Positions 27,757 to 37,031 of a stretch of DNA of 64,000 nucleotides are shown piece after piece. Every line of letters starts with the position of its first letter. The first letter of the stretch is position 1. Under the pieces are notes generated by a model. The model was given only the letters and a program-made list of their open reading frames with translations, was not told where the DNA came from and ran no database searches. Made by a program: the position numbers and the translations under genes. The DNA is from CAWBYL01 sp963793025 (GTDB lineage: Bacteria > Actinomycetota > Acidimicrobiia > Acidimicrobiales > Acidimicrobilacustridaceae), in the NCBI GenBank assembly GCA_963793025.1, contig CAWBYL010000006.1, positions 372,001 to 436,000 on the forward strand, in the 5' to 3' direction.

Positions 27757-29441
27757 GCCTGTTCGGTGAGGCGCTGGGCCACGGCGGCCAGCTGGCGCCG
27801 ATCGGGCTTCTGGCTCGTGAGGTGCGGAACGTCGCCGGCATCGACGGCGAAGACGTGGAGGGGCACCTTGTACGACGAGAGCTGGGTCCGCAGATGGCCC
27901 CGCAGCTCGTCGGGGTTCACGCCGTCGGCCACGACGAGGGCGACGACGTCCTGGCCCCGGTCGGGGTGATCGACGCCGAACACGAAGGCGCTGGTGACCT
28001 GGTCGTGGGCGAGGAGCGCCTTCTCGACCTCGGCCGGGGCCACGTTGGCTCCCTTGGTCTTGATGAGGTCGGACTGGCGGCCGGTGAAGAAGAACCAGCC
28101 GTCACGGAAGCAACCGCGATCACCGGTGTGGTACCAGCCGTCGTCGTCGAAGACGTCGGCCCGCTCCTGCTTGTGGAGACCGAGCATGAGGCTGTACCCG
28201 CGGACCAGCACCTCCCCCTCCTCCCCCTCGGCCACGTCGGCGCCGTGGCTGTCGACGACCCGGTGGGACACGCCGGGGACCTCGTGGCCGAAGGTGCCCC
28301 GGTACTCCTCGGTGGTGCCGTGGAGGTCGTCGTCGAGCGTCCAGAACGTGTGGGGGCCGCCGGTCTCGGACATGCCCAGCGAGGTGACGGACAGGCCGGG
28401 ATCGGCCGGACGACGCTCGGGGGCCCGACCCTCCCAGAAGGTGCCGAGCCGGAGGGCGGACAGGTCGGTGGCCGGGTAGTCGGGGTGGGCGCACAGGGTG
28501 GCCCCGATCGTCGGCCACGCGCTCACGCAGGTCACCCGGTGCTCGTCGAGGAGGCGGAGGGCGACGCCGGCGTCCATCCGGGGTTGGGTCACGAAGGCTC
28601 CCCCGACCGACAGCGCCCGCAGGAGGGTGAAGGCGAAGCCGCCCACCCAGCACAGGGGCATCGGGGTCCAGATCCGGTCGGTCGGACCGATGCCGGACAA
28701 CGCCGCCAGGTTCCGGGCGTGGCGGAGCAACGGCCCCTGCCCGTGGACGACGCCCTTGGGCTCACCCGTCGAACCCGACGTGTAGGTGATGAGCATCGGG
28801 TCGGCGGGGACCACGTCGTCCTCGATGGCGCGGACGATGGTGGCGAGGTGCGGATCGGGTGGGTCGTCGAGTCGGGCTCCGATCCCGGAGTGGGCCCAGG
28901 TGACGGCGCTGTCGTCCCAGAACCCGACGTGGCGCAGCTGGGGCAGCCCGGTCAGGAGGAGGGGCGACCCAGCGATGCTGTCGGCCAGTCCCGGCGCCAC
29001 GGCGAGGAGGCTCGCCGCGTAGTCGTGCGGCGGGAACGTCGGCGTGGCGATCAACAGCTGCACGTCGGCGTGGCGCAGAACGGTGGCCAGCTCCGGGGGT
29101 GTGGAGAAGGTGTTGACCGGGGTGGAGACGGCACCGATCCGCGTGATGGCGGCCCACGCCACCACCCAACGGGCGCTGTTGGGCAACAAGGTGGCGACCC
29201 GGCTGCCCTTGCCGACCCCGAGAGCCACCAGGCGGGCGGCGAGGGCCGCCGATCGCCGTTCGAGGTCGGCGTAGGTCAGCTGCTCGTCGGGGGTGGCCAC
29301 GGCCAGGGCGTCGGGGTGGTGGGCCACGGCGTGGCGCAACAGGCCGGCGACGGTGGCCTGGTGATCCGGTTCGGTCCGGCGGTTCGATCCGCTCCACTCA
29401 GCGCCGGCCGCCGGGCCCGGCTGAGGCGTGCTCCCCGACAC
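27741..29441 (-). CDS. AMP-forming acyl-CoA synthetase
   Basis: A 566-residue adenylate-forming ligase. Phosphate loop YTSGSTGEPKGVVHGQ is near residue 220, SLGMSETGG near 365, the hinge GRQSDLIKTKGANVAP near 465, and a C-terminal lysine region SQKPDRRQL, which lacks the canonical PxTxxGKxxR form. The hinge and C-terminus match ligases that load unusual acids. The GTG start at 29441 lies five bases after the stop of acuI, so the two are in one operon. Substrate unknown. Confidence 0.86.
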   Translation of the reverse strand: MSGSTPQPGPAAGAEWSGSNRRTEPDHQATVAGLLRHAVAHHPDALAVATPDEQLTYADLERRSAALAARLVALGVGKGSRVATLLPNSARWVVAWAAITRIGAVSTPVNTFSTPPELATVLRHADVQLLIATPTFPPHDYAASLLAVAPGLADSIAGSPLLLTGLPQLRHVGFWDDSAVTWAHSGIGARLDDPPDPHLATIVRAIEDDVVPADPMLITYTSGSTGEPKGVVHGQGPLLRHARNLAALSGIGPTDRIWTPMPLCWVGGFAFTLLRALSVGGAFVTQPRMDAGVALRLLDEHRVTCVSAWPTIGATLCAHPDYPATDLSALRLGTFWEGRAPERRPADPGLSVTSLGMSETGGPHTFWTLDDDLHGTTEEYRGTFGHEVPGVSHRVVDSHGADVAEGEEGEVLVRGYSLMLGLHKQERADVFDDDGWYHTGDRGCFRDGWFFFTGRQSDLIKTKGANVAPAEVEKALLAHDQVTSAFVFGVDHPDRGQDVVALVVADGVNPDELRGHLRTQLSSYKVPLHVFAVDAGDVPHLTSQKPDRRQLAAVAQRLTEQARSGA

Positions 29442-29446
29442 CGGCG

Positions 29447-30427
29447 TCAGGCCGACGTGTCGATGACCACTCGACCGCGGGTCTGCCCGGCGAGGATCTG
29501 CTCGGCCAGCGCCGGCACCTCGGTCATGGGTCGCACCGTCGTGAGCGAGTCGAGCAGGTCGGTCGGAAGGTCGGTGCCGAGGCGGGCCCATGCCTCGTTG
29601 CGGACGGTGGCCGGGCACGACACCGAGTCGATGCCGAGGAGGGAGACGTTGCGCAGGATGAACGGCAGGACCGTGGTGGGGAGGTCGTTGCCGCCGGCCA
29701 GGCCGCAGGCGGCGACGGCACCGCGGTAGCGGGTCTGGGCCAGCACGGTGGCGAGGGTCTGGCTGCCGACGGTGTCGACGCCGCCCCGCCAGCGTTCCTT
29801 GTCGAGAGGGCGACCGGCGGTGGCCAACGTGTCGCGCTCGACGATCTCGGTGGCGCCGAGGGAGCGCAGGTAGTCGTGGGTCTCGGTCCGACCGGTGGAT
29901 GCGGCGACGGCGTGGCCGAGTCCGGCGAGCACGGCGACGGCCACGCTGCCCACGCCGCCTCCCGCGCCGGTGACGATGACCGGGCCGTCGCCCGGCACGA
30001 CGCCGGCGCCTTCGATGGCCAGCACGCACAGCATGGCGGTGAGTCCGGCGGTGCCGACCGCCATCGTCTGCAGGAGCGTGAGGCCGTCGGGCTTCGCCGT
30101 GAGCCACTCCGCCCGCACCCGTTGGCGCTGCGTGTAGCCACCGGAATGGGTCTCGGAGAGGCCCCAGCCGGTCACCACCACCTCGTCTCCGGGCTTCCAG
30201 TCGGGGGAGTCCGAGGCCTCGACGACCCCGGCCAGGTCGATGCCGGCGACCATCGGGTGCGACCGCATGATCTTGCCCTTGCCGGTGACGGCCAGACCGT
30301 CCTTGTAGTTGAGCGACGAGTAGGCCACGGCGACGGTGACGTCACCTTCGCCCAGGTCGGCGTCGCTGAGCTCGACGAGCGAGGCCGGTCCCGGCTCGGG
30401 AGCGGCGATGGCGCGAACGGTGGTCAT
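29447..30427 (-). CDS. acuI: Acrylyl-CoA reductase AcuI / YhdH-type quinone oxidoreductase
   Basis: A 326-residue zinc-independent medium-chain dehydrogenase. VAYSSLNYKDGLAVTGKGKIMRSHP in parts near residue 35 and the cofactor loop VTGAGGGVGSVAVAVLAGLG near residue 150 match AcuI/YhdH, which reduces acrylyl-CoA to propionyl-CoA with NADPH. This keeps reactive acrylyl-CoA low during breakdown of 3-hydroxypropionyl or DMSP-derived units. It lies between a hot-dog dehydratase and a ligase on the same strand. The exact substrate here could be another enoyl-CoA. Confidence 0.85.
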   Translation of the reverse strand: MTTVRAIAAPEPGPASLVELSDADLGEGDVTVAVAYSSLNYKDGLAVTGKGKIMRSHPMVAGIDLAGVVEASDSPDWKPGDEVVVTGWGLSETHSGGYTQRQRVRAEWLTAKPDGLTLLQTMAVGTAGLTAMLCVLAIEGAGVVPGDGPVIVTGAGGGVGSVAVAVLAGLGHAVAASTGRTETHDYLRSLGATEIVERDTLATAGRPLDKERWRGGVDTVGSQTLATVLAQTRYRGAVAACGLAGGNDLPTTVLPFILRNVSLLGIDSVSCPATVRNEAWARLGTDLPTDLLDSLTTVRPMTEVPALAEQILAGQTRGRVVIDTSA

Positions 30428-30472
30428 GGGGGATCTCCTGGGGAGTCGGTGAACGGTCGGGGAAGGGCGCGG

Positions 30473-31643
30473 CTACTCGACGGGGAGCTTCACGTCGACG
30501 GTGGCGGTGGCCATGGTGGCGCCGGTCTGGTTGGTCAGCTCGACCTCGACGATGGCGAGGCTCTGGCGCTTCTCCACCCGGGTGTCGACCACCTCGCCGT
30601 GCAGGAAGGTGGCGTCGCCGGTGAAGGCGGGGTTGCGGTACTGGGCGATCGAGTGCACGATCTCGCCCCACTCGCCGGCCCACGCGGCCACGTAGTCGAG
30701 GACCCACGCGCCCATCGACGCGCCGTAGCCGTAGCCGCGGGCCATGCCCACGTGTTGGGCCCAGCGAGGCTGGAGGTGCCCGCGCGACGGGCCGTAGTAG
30801 GCGCCGTCGGTCAGCTCGGGGTTGGTCCGCTCCATGCGCTTGTCGCCCTCGTGGCCGGCCATCTCCTTGGTGTACCCGAGCTCGAGGGCGCTCACCGTGG
30901 TGGGTCCGGTCTTCATCCCGCCCCACGTGTTCATGGGGAAGGCCCGCCACTCGGTGGCGAAGCTGGCCAGGCTGTGGGGGCCGAGGACGTGCTCGGCCAG
31001 GCGGTCACCGACCGAGACGCTGGAGAACAGGCGCTTGTCGTGGCGCAGCTGCTGGATCTGCTCGATGAAGGCCTGCTTGCGGTCCTCGAGCTCGGCCAGC
31101 TCGGCGTCGGTCCACTCCGGGTCGCTGGCCTCGTCGAACCGCTTCTTCTCCTTGGCCTCCCGCACCGGGTAGCGGATGGCCGTCGAACGCTGCTGGGCGA
31201 TGCGCTCGCCCCGCTGGTTGATGTAGAGCGTGTCGCCCCGCTGGAAGCAGGTGGGGCCGGCGAAGCTGGTCTGGGTGACCTTGTAGTCGTACGGCATCCG
31301 GTGGCAGACCAGGTGGTCGCCGGGGACGATGCGAGGGCCGAAGAACCACCACTCGTCGCCGCCGAAGATGAGGTGCGAGTCCGGGGATGCGCCCCACCTG
31401 AGCGGGCGAGCACCCGTGGCTCGTGTCGGTGGCGACGGTGAACGACTGAGGAGCGACCAGCCCGCCGAAGCGGCTGTCGGCGGCCCAGCGCTCGTCGTAG
31501 TGCAGCGGGTTCGGGTAGTGCATGGCCTGGGCCCAGCGCCGGATGTCGCTCGCGGCGACGTCGTCGTTGAGCTCGCCCGGCCGCATGGGCACGCCCATGT
31601 GCCGGTCGAGGTCGGACGTGTCGAGCTCGGGCTGATCGGACAT
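30473..31643 (-). CDS. Double hot-dog (MaoC/FAS1-like) dehydratase (one frameshift)
   Basis: About 389 residues with an N-terminal MaoC-like (FAS1 dehydratase region) half, seen as MRPGELNDDVAASDIRRWAQAMHYPNPLHYDERWAA, and a C-terminal hot-dog half with YRNPAFTGDATFLHGEVVDTRVE and IVEVELTNQTG. Such proteins hydrate enoyl-CoAs, some in steroid breakdown. The frame changes near 31387 in a run of four C/G; with three, the protein reads RIPDSHLIFGGDEWWFFGPRI without a break. The ATG overlaps the stop of the ligase upstream. Confidence 0.75.
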
Positions 31644-33331
31644 CAGGTTTCCTCCGTGGCCGCGTGGGCGATGGTGGTGGATGCGTCGTCGCGCCGGCGG
31701 ATCGCCATGGCGATGAGCTCGTCGTCGCGGACCTTGGTGTCGCTGCCCGTCGTGGGCAGCTCGCCGGGCGCGAAGAACAGGACGATGCGAGGGACCTTGT
31801 AGCGGGCGACCCGCGCGCGCGAGGAACGCCTCGAGCTCGTCGGCTGTCGGCGTCGGCCCCCTCGGCGGGCTCGACGCAGAGCGTCACGATCTCGCCGAGG
31901 CGCTCGTCGGGCAGCCCGACGACTCGGGCCCGACGCACGGCGGGGCACGCTCGCAGGGCGACCTCCAGCTCGGCGGGCGACACGTTGGCGCCGGCGGTCT
32001 TGATCATCTCGGTCCGCCGGCCCGTCCAGTGGAGGGCACCGTCGGCGTCGACGTAGCCGACGTCGCCGGTGTGGAAGAAGCCGTCGGCGTCGAGGCACTC
32101 CTCGCGGGTCTGGCCCACGTAGCGGTCCATGAGGGTGGGCCCGGCGACGACGAGCTCGCCGTCCTGGTCGGGGCCGAGCACCGCACCGGTGTCGGGGTCC
32201 ACGACCCGCATGCGCACGCCGGGGAGGAGCCGACCGGTGCTGGCCTTCATCTCGCTCCTGGGTGGTGTCCCACCGGTGGCTGGCCACGATGGCGCACGTC
32301 TCCGACATGCCGTAGCCGATGGGCATCGTCCAGCTGGTGTCGCCGTGGACGCTCGGATGGCGGGTGAAGACGGACTTGCCGTACACCTCCCGCAACGCCG
32401 AGAGGTCGGTGGAGTCCCAGTCGGGGTGCTCGGACAGGGCCCGGGCCTGGTGCGGGAGCGTGTAGGGCTCGGTGACGCGCTCGCGCTCGAGCAGCCGTAG
32501 CGCGTCGCCGGCGTCGAAGGTCTCCTGGAGCACGAAGCAGCCGCCGCCGGCCAGGGTGGCCCCCATGGCGGTGGTGAACCCGGCGGTCCAGAACAGCGGG
32601 AGCGGCGCCCAGACCGCGCGAGTCGGGCGTGCGCCGGAACACGTCGGCCTGCAACCAGAACTGGAGGGTCGGCGCCCGGTGGATGTGCAACATGCCCTTG
32701 GGCGTGCTGGTCGTGCCCGAGCTGAACTGGATCGAGCCCGGGGTCGCCCGGGACCGATGGTCGACGGCGCGGGCCGCGACCGTCGCCGGCGTGGTCGGCG
32801 GCCGTCGGCGAGCAGCGCGGTCCCAGCTCGGGTCGCCGACCGCCGCGCTCCACCCGAGGAACGGGCAGGTCGGCGTCGGCCGACCAGCGGCGGCGACGTC
32901 GTCGGCGAGGTCGGGCGCCGAGCAGCCGGGTCTGGGTGAGCACGCCGGCCACCGCCGAGCGGGCCGAGCAGGCACGCGGAGCTCGGCGGCGGTGGAGAAC
33001 GTCGAGAGGGGCACGGCCACGCCACCGGCGAGGGCGATGCCGAAGACGGCGGCGACGGCCTCGGGACGGTTGCCCATGAGGACGGCCGACCCGGGTGCGA
33101 GTGCCCGACCCCGCGCGCCATCAGGCCGGCGGCGATGGCCGTGCGCCTCGTGTCCGGAGCTCGCCGTAGGTCCATCGCACGGTCGTCGCCGTCGCGGAGC
33201 GGGTCGTCGAAGACCAGCGCCTCGCGTTCGGCGTGGGTCGCCGCCACCTCGCCGAGGAAGCCGCCCAGCGTCAGCGCGCCCACGCCGGCGACGCTCGTGA
33301 TCGGGGGACCGACGAACGTGATGCTGTCCAT
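31643..33331 (-). pseudogene. AMP-forming acyl-CoA synthetase, broken by many frame changes
   Basis: Pieces of one ligase of about 560 residues are spread over all three frames: start MDSITFVGPPITSVAG, MGNRPEAVAAVFGIALAGG, phosphate loop IQFSSGTTSTPKGMLHIHR, GYGMSETCAIVASHRW, GRLLPGVRMRVVDPDTG, hinge GRRTEMIKTAGANVSP, and a tail YKVPRIVLFFAPGELP. At least six frame changes are needed. It may be a decayed gene, but its motifs are well kept and the same kind of break occurs in neighbours, so sequence error is likely. Operator site F lies upstream, and its stop overlaps the dehydratase start. Confidence 0.7.
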
Positions 33332-33372
33332 CGTCAAGGTGACCCCCCGGTCGGCACGATCATCGGATATTG

Positions 33373-33384
33373 GAACGATCGGTA
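33373..33384. promoter_or_regulatory. Palindromic operator, site F (TACCG-N2-CGGTA family)
   Basis: GAACG-AT-CGGTA, 42 bases upstream of the start of the leftward ligase-dehydratase-acuI-ligase run. It is the weakest of the six in its left arm but keeps the full CGGTACA right arm. Confidence 0.55.
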
Positions 33385-33413
33385 CATAGTATGCGAACCG
33401 GCGGGGGTGGGGC

Positions 33414-34524
33414 TCAGCGGAACCGCGGGATGATCTTCTCCCCCCACTGGCGGATGGTCTCCATGCAGACCTCCTGGGGGACGGTGCCCATCTGGATCAT
33501 GCACTGCACCTCGTCGACGCCCATCTCCGCGAACTTCTCGACGAACTCGGCGGCGTAGTCGGCGGTGCCGTAGGCGTGGTTCACGTTGTAGGTGCCGGTG
33601 GAGTTCGGGGTGACCGGGATGTTGGCCTCGTGCAGCTTGGCCACGACGAGCTCGGCCTCCCGGGCCATGGCCGCGACGTTGTCGTCGCCGTCGGTGTCCT
33701 CGTTCGGGGGCGGGGCGCCGGCGTACCAGTGGGAGATCGCCTCGGCGAAGAACCGTTGGCCGCGCGCGCCGATGGCGAAGGCCTCGTCCCCGTCGTCGAG
33801 CACGATCGTCGGGAGCAGGGCCGAGAAGAAGTCGTTCTGCACGGTGGAGACGAACCGCTCACCGGTCCGCTCGGCGCAGGTCCGCGGTAGAGGTCGTGGT
33901 ACTCGGCTACCTCGTCGACTCCGGCGAACCCGAGCACCAGGGCGCCGACGCCGTACTCGGCGGCGAGCTTCACCGTCGCCTTCTTGCTGCAGGCCATGTA
34001 CAGGGGAGGGTGGGGGGTCTGCACCGGTCGGGGCAGGATCGGATGGGGGGCGATCTTCAGCTCGCCGTCCCAGCTGAACTCCTCCTCCTCGCCACATGGG
34101 CGAGATCATCTTCAGGGACTCCTCGACCTCGAGGTAGGTCCGCTCGGGGTCCACGCCGCACAGCGACATCTCCTGCAGCGTGGCCCCTCGTCCGGCGCCG
34201 AGGTCGAGCCGACCCGCCGGAGAGAGCGTCGAGCATCGCCGCCCGCTCGGCCACCCGCACCGGATGGTTGTAGTTGAACGGCATCAGCACCACGCCGTGC
34301 CCGACGCGGATGCGGGAGGTCTTGGCCGCCACCCAGGTCAGGAAGATCTCGGGCGCGCTCATGTGGGCGTACCACTTGAGCGAGTGGTGCTCCGGGGCCC
34401 ACACGCGGTCGAACCCCATCTCCTCGGCGAACACCGCCTGCTCGACGCTGTCGTGGATCAACTGGTGCTCGCGCTCGACCGTCGGATCGGCGAGCTGGAC
34501 CTCGAATCCCATCGCGAACTGCAT
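33414..34524 (-). pseudogene. Luciferase-like monooxygenase family oxidoreductase, broken by three or more frameshifts
   Basis: Parts of one protein of about 370 residues: start MQFAMGFEVQLADPTVERE, FDRVWAPEHHSLKWYAHMSAPEIFLTWVAA, HPVRVAERAAMLDALSGG, PPLYMACSKKATVKLAAEYGVG, and an intact C-terminus ending in EMGVDEVQCMIQMG. The frame changes near 34210, 34095 and 33890. The family uses F420 or FMN to oxidise or reduce small substrates. The ATG follows GGGGGG. Breaks are probably sequence errors, as in the ligase next door, though decay cannot be excluded. Confidence 0.7.
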
Positions 34525-34638
34525 GACGCCCCCCAAGGCACTCGGGAGCTACGAGTGCTACCGCCCGGCGACGAGGACGTCAACGTGAGGGTCCCCTGCG
34601 TACTCTCTGCCCCTGACCACCACCCCAGGGGGACCGAC

Positions 34639-35607
34639 ATGGCCGCACTCTCGGCGATCCGCTTCGACATGCGCCTGGCGCCGTTCGCCACCGTGACCCA
34701 GGCCGACCTGTACCGCGAGGCCGTGGCCATGTCGCGTTGGGCCGACGAGCACGACTTCGCCGCGGTGACGATCTCGGAGCACCACGGCGTCGACTTCATC
34801 TCCGCGCCCACCGGGCTGGCCGGCGTGCTGCTGGGCGCCACTCGCACGGCCAGGGTGACCGTGAACGCCCTGCTCGTCCCCCTCCACGACCCGATCCGTC
34901 TGGCCGAGACGGTGGCCACGCTCGATCTGGCGAGCGGGGGTCGGTTCACCTTCGTCGCCGGACTCGGCTACAAGACCGAGGAGTTCGAGATGGCGGGGGT
35001 GGACCGGCGCCGACGAGGGGCCATCGTCGAGGAGTACCTGCAGGTGATGCTCCAGGCGTGGTCGGGTGAGCCCTTCGAGTGGCAGGGCCGCACCGTCGTC
35101 GTGACGCCCACGCCCATCAGCCCGCCCGAGATGCTCATGTGGGCCGGTGGTTCCGTACGGGTCTCGGCCGAACGGGCGGCCCGGCTGCGCCTCCCGTTCT
35201 TCACCATGTCCACCGACCCCGCGCTCGCCGACATCTACCGCGACGAGTGCGAGAAGGTCGGGTACACGACCGGGTTCTTCATGTACCCGAACGGTCCGTC
35301 GTTCACCTGGGTGGCCGAGGACCCCGACAAGGCCTGGGCCGAGCTGGCGCCCTACGCGCTCTACGACGCCACGTCGTACAGCTCCTGGCAGTCCGGCGCC
35401 CACGACAACGCCGTCGCGCTCGACGCCGGCAGCGTCGACGACCTCAAGGCGTCGGGCATGTGGCAGGTGGTCACCCCGGACGAGTGCGTCGAGCTGGCCC
35501 GCCGCAACGGCTCGGTGGCCCTGCACCCGCTCATGGGCGGCGTGGCCCCCGAGCTCGGCTGGGAGAGCCTGCAGCTCTACGTCGACAAGGTCCAACCCCG
35601 GCTCTGA
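34639..35607 (+). CDS. Luciferase-like monooxygenase family oxidoreductase
   Basis: A 322-residue TIM-barrel protein of the bacterial luciferase-like superfamily. VTISEHHGVDF, LVPLHDPIRLAETVATLDLASGGRF and VAGLGYKTEEFEMAGVDRRRRG are typical. In actinobacteria most such proteins use coenzyme F420, some FMN; the sequence does not decide. AGGGGG precedes the ATG. It is a paralogue of the protein at 36031-37008, and a dodecin gene lies between the two. Confidence 0.85.
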   Translation: MAALSAIRFDMRLAPFATVTQADLYREAVAMSRWADEHDFAAVTISEHHGVDFISAPTGLAGVLLGATRTARVTVNALLVPLHDPIRLAETVATLDLASGGRFTFVAGLGYKTEEFEMAGVDRRRRGAIVEEYLQVMLQAWSGEPFEWQGRTVVVTPTPISPPEMLMWAGGSVRVSAERAARLRLPFFTMSTDPALADIYRDECEKVGYTTGFFMYPNGPSFTWVAEDPDKAWAELAPYALYDATSYSSWQSGAHDNAVALDAGSVDDLKASGMWQVVTPDECVELARRNGSVALHPLMGGVAPELGWESLQLYVDKVQPRL

Positions 35608-35694
35608 CGTCCCGGACCGGTCAGCTCCTTGTGTCCCCCGTCACACTTTGGGAGGGTGGACCTCGTTGGACATCCCGAACGAGAGCGAGACGTC

Positions 35695-35907
35695 ATGGCC
35701 GATCACACGTTTGCGATCACCCACCTGGTGGGGACCTCGTCGGAGGGCATCGACGACGCCATCCAGAACGGGATCCGAACGGCCGGGAAGACCCTGCACA
35801 ACCTCGACTGGTTCGAGGTGACCGAGATACGTGGCCGCCTGGACCACTCCAGCGAGGTGCAGGAGTACCAGGTGACGATGAAGGTCGGGTTCCGCTACGA
35901 CGAATGA
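35695..35907 (+). CDS. Dodecin, flavin-binding storage protein
   Basis: A 70-residue protein with the complete dodecin pattern: ITHLVGTSSEGIDDAIQNGI, ASKTL-like AGKTLHNLDWFEVTEIRG with the flavin-stacking tryptophan, and YQVTMKVGFRYDE at the end. Dodecins form hollow dodecamers that bind flavins (or CoA) and buffer free flavin. The start was set at the ATG that gives the normal length, although the frame is open further upstream. It sits between two luciferase-like flavin/F420 oxidoreductases, which makes a cofactor-supply role plausible. Confidence 0.92.
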   Translation: MADHTFAITHLVGTSSEGIDDAIQNGIRTAGKTLHNLDWFEVTEIRGRLDHSSEVQEYQVTMKVGFRYDE

Positions 35908-36030
35908 CCCGACGCACCGTGGTCGTCCGCCGTGGCAGGGTTTCCCTCAACTGATCGGCGGGATTCGGGCACCACTCGCCCGTGACCGCTCCCAGCCGAG
36001 TCCGTGCCTGTGTCGACCAGGGAGCCCGCC

Positions 36031-37008
36031 GTGTTCATGATGCGTTTCGACATGAGAGCACCCGACACCGGCGCTCCGACGAGCGACCTGTACCCCGCCG
36101 CCATCGAGATGGCGGCGTGGGCCGAGACCCGGGGCGGCGTGGCTGCGGTGCTGTGCGAGCACCACGCCGCGGAGGACGGCTACCTGCCCTCGCCGACGGT
36201 CCTGGCCAGCGCCATGGCGGCACGGACCACGACCCTGCACATCTCCGTCGCCGTGGTGCTGCTCCCGCTCTACGACCCGGTGCGCCTGGCCGAGGAGATG
36301 GCCGTGCTCGACATCATCAGCGGTGGACGGGTCAGCTACGTGGCGGCCATCGGCTACCGCCCGGCCGAGTACGAGATGTACGACGTGGACTTCCATCGCC
36401 GAGGCCGGATCGCCGACGAGAAGCTCGAGATCCTGTTGAAGGCCAAGACCGGTGAGCCGTTCGACCACGACGGGCGTCGCATCCACGTCACCCCCTCGCC
36501 GGTCACGCCCGGCGGCCCGATGGTTGCTTGGGGAGGGGGCAGTCCCGCCGCCGCCCGCCGGGCGGGGCGCAACGGCCTCGGCTTCATGGCCCAGAAGGGC
36601 GATCCGGCGCTCGGCGTGGCCTACGAGGAGGCGGCGCGAGCGGCCGGGCACGAGCCCGGCATGTGCATGTTGCCCGACCCCGAATCGGCGTCGACGATGT
36701 TCGTGGCCGATGACCTCGACAAGGCCTGGGCGGAGCTGGGGCCGTACCTGATGCACGACGTCCGCAGCTATGCGGCCTGGAACGAAGGCAACTCGGACAC
36801 GGCGAGCCTGTCGTTCGCAGCCAGCGCCGAGGAGCTCCGGGCCGAAGATCGCAGCCACCGCATCATCACCGTCGACGAGGCCGTCGCCACGGTGCAGGCC
36901 GGGGTCGTGCTCCAGTTGCACCCGCTCATCGGCGGACTCCCGCCGGAGATCGCGTGGCGCTACCTGGAGACGGTCGCCGACGTCGTGATGCCCGCCGCTC
37001 GGGCCTGA
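36031..37008 (+). CDS. Luciferase-like monooxygenase family oxidoreductase
   Basis: About 325 residues. VLCEHHAAEDGYLPSP, VVLLPLYDPVRLAEEMAVLDIISGGR and AAIGYRPAEYEMYDVDFHRRGR align with the paralogue at 34639. It is probably an F420- or FMN-dependent oxidoreductase. The start is uncertain: a GTG at 36031 has GGAG eight bases upstream; a GTG at 36004 and ATGs at 36037 and 36040 are in the same frame. An amidohydrolase follows 23 bases later, so they are likely co-transcribed. Confidence 0.82.
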   Translation: MFMMRFDMRAPDTGAPTSDLYPAAIEMAAWAETRGGVAAVLCEHHAAEDGYLPSPTVLASAMAARTTTLHISVAVVLLPLYDPVRLAEEMAVLDIISGGRVSYVAAIGYRPAEYEMYDVDFHRRGRIADEKLEILLKAKTGEPFDHDGRRIHVTPSPVTPGGPMVAWGGGSPAAARRAGRNGLGFMAQKGDPALGVAYEEAARAAGHEPGMCMLPDPESASTMFVADDLDKAWAELGPYLMHDVRSYAAWNEGNSDTASLSFAASAEELRAEDRSHRIITVDEAVATVQAGVVLQLHPLIGGLPPEIAWRYLETVADVVMPAARA

Positions 37009-37031
37009 ATCTCTCGGAGAAGGAGCCACTC

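Noticed and set aside
35631..35646. GTGTcccccGTCACAC before the dodecin gene as another TGTGAC element
   Set aside because: One arm matches well, but the spacing and the second arm do not; kept only as a weak half-site.
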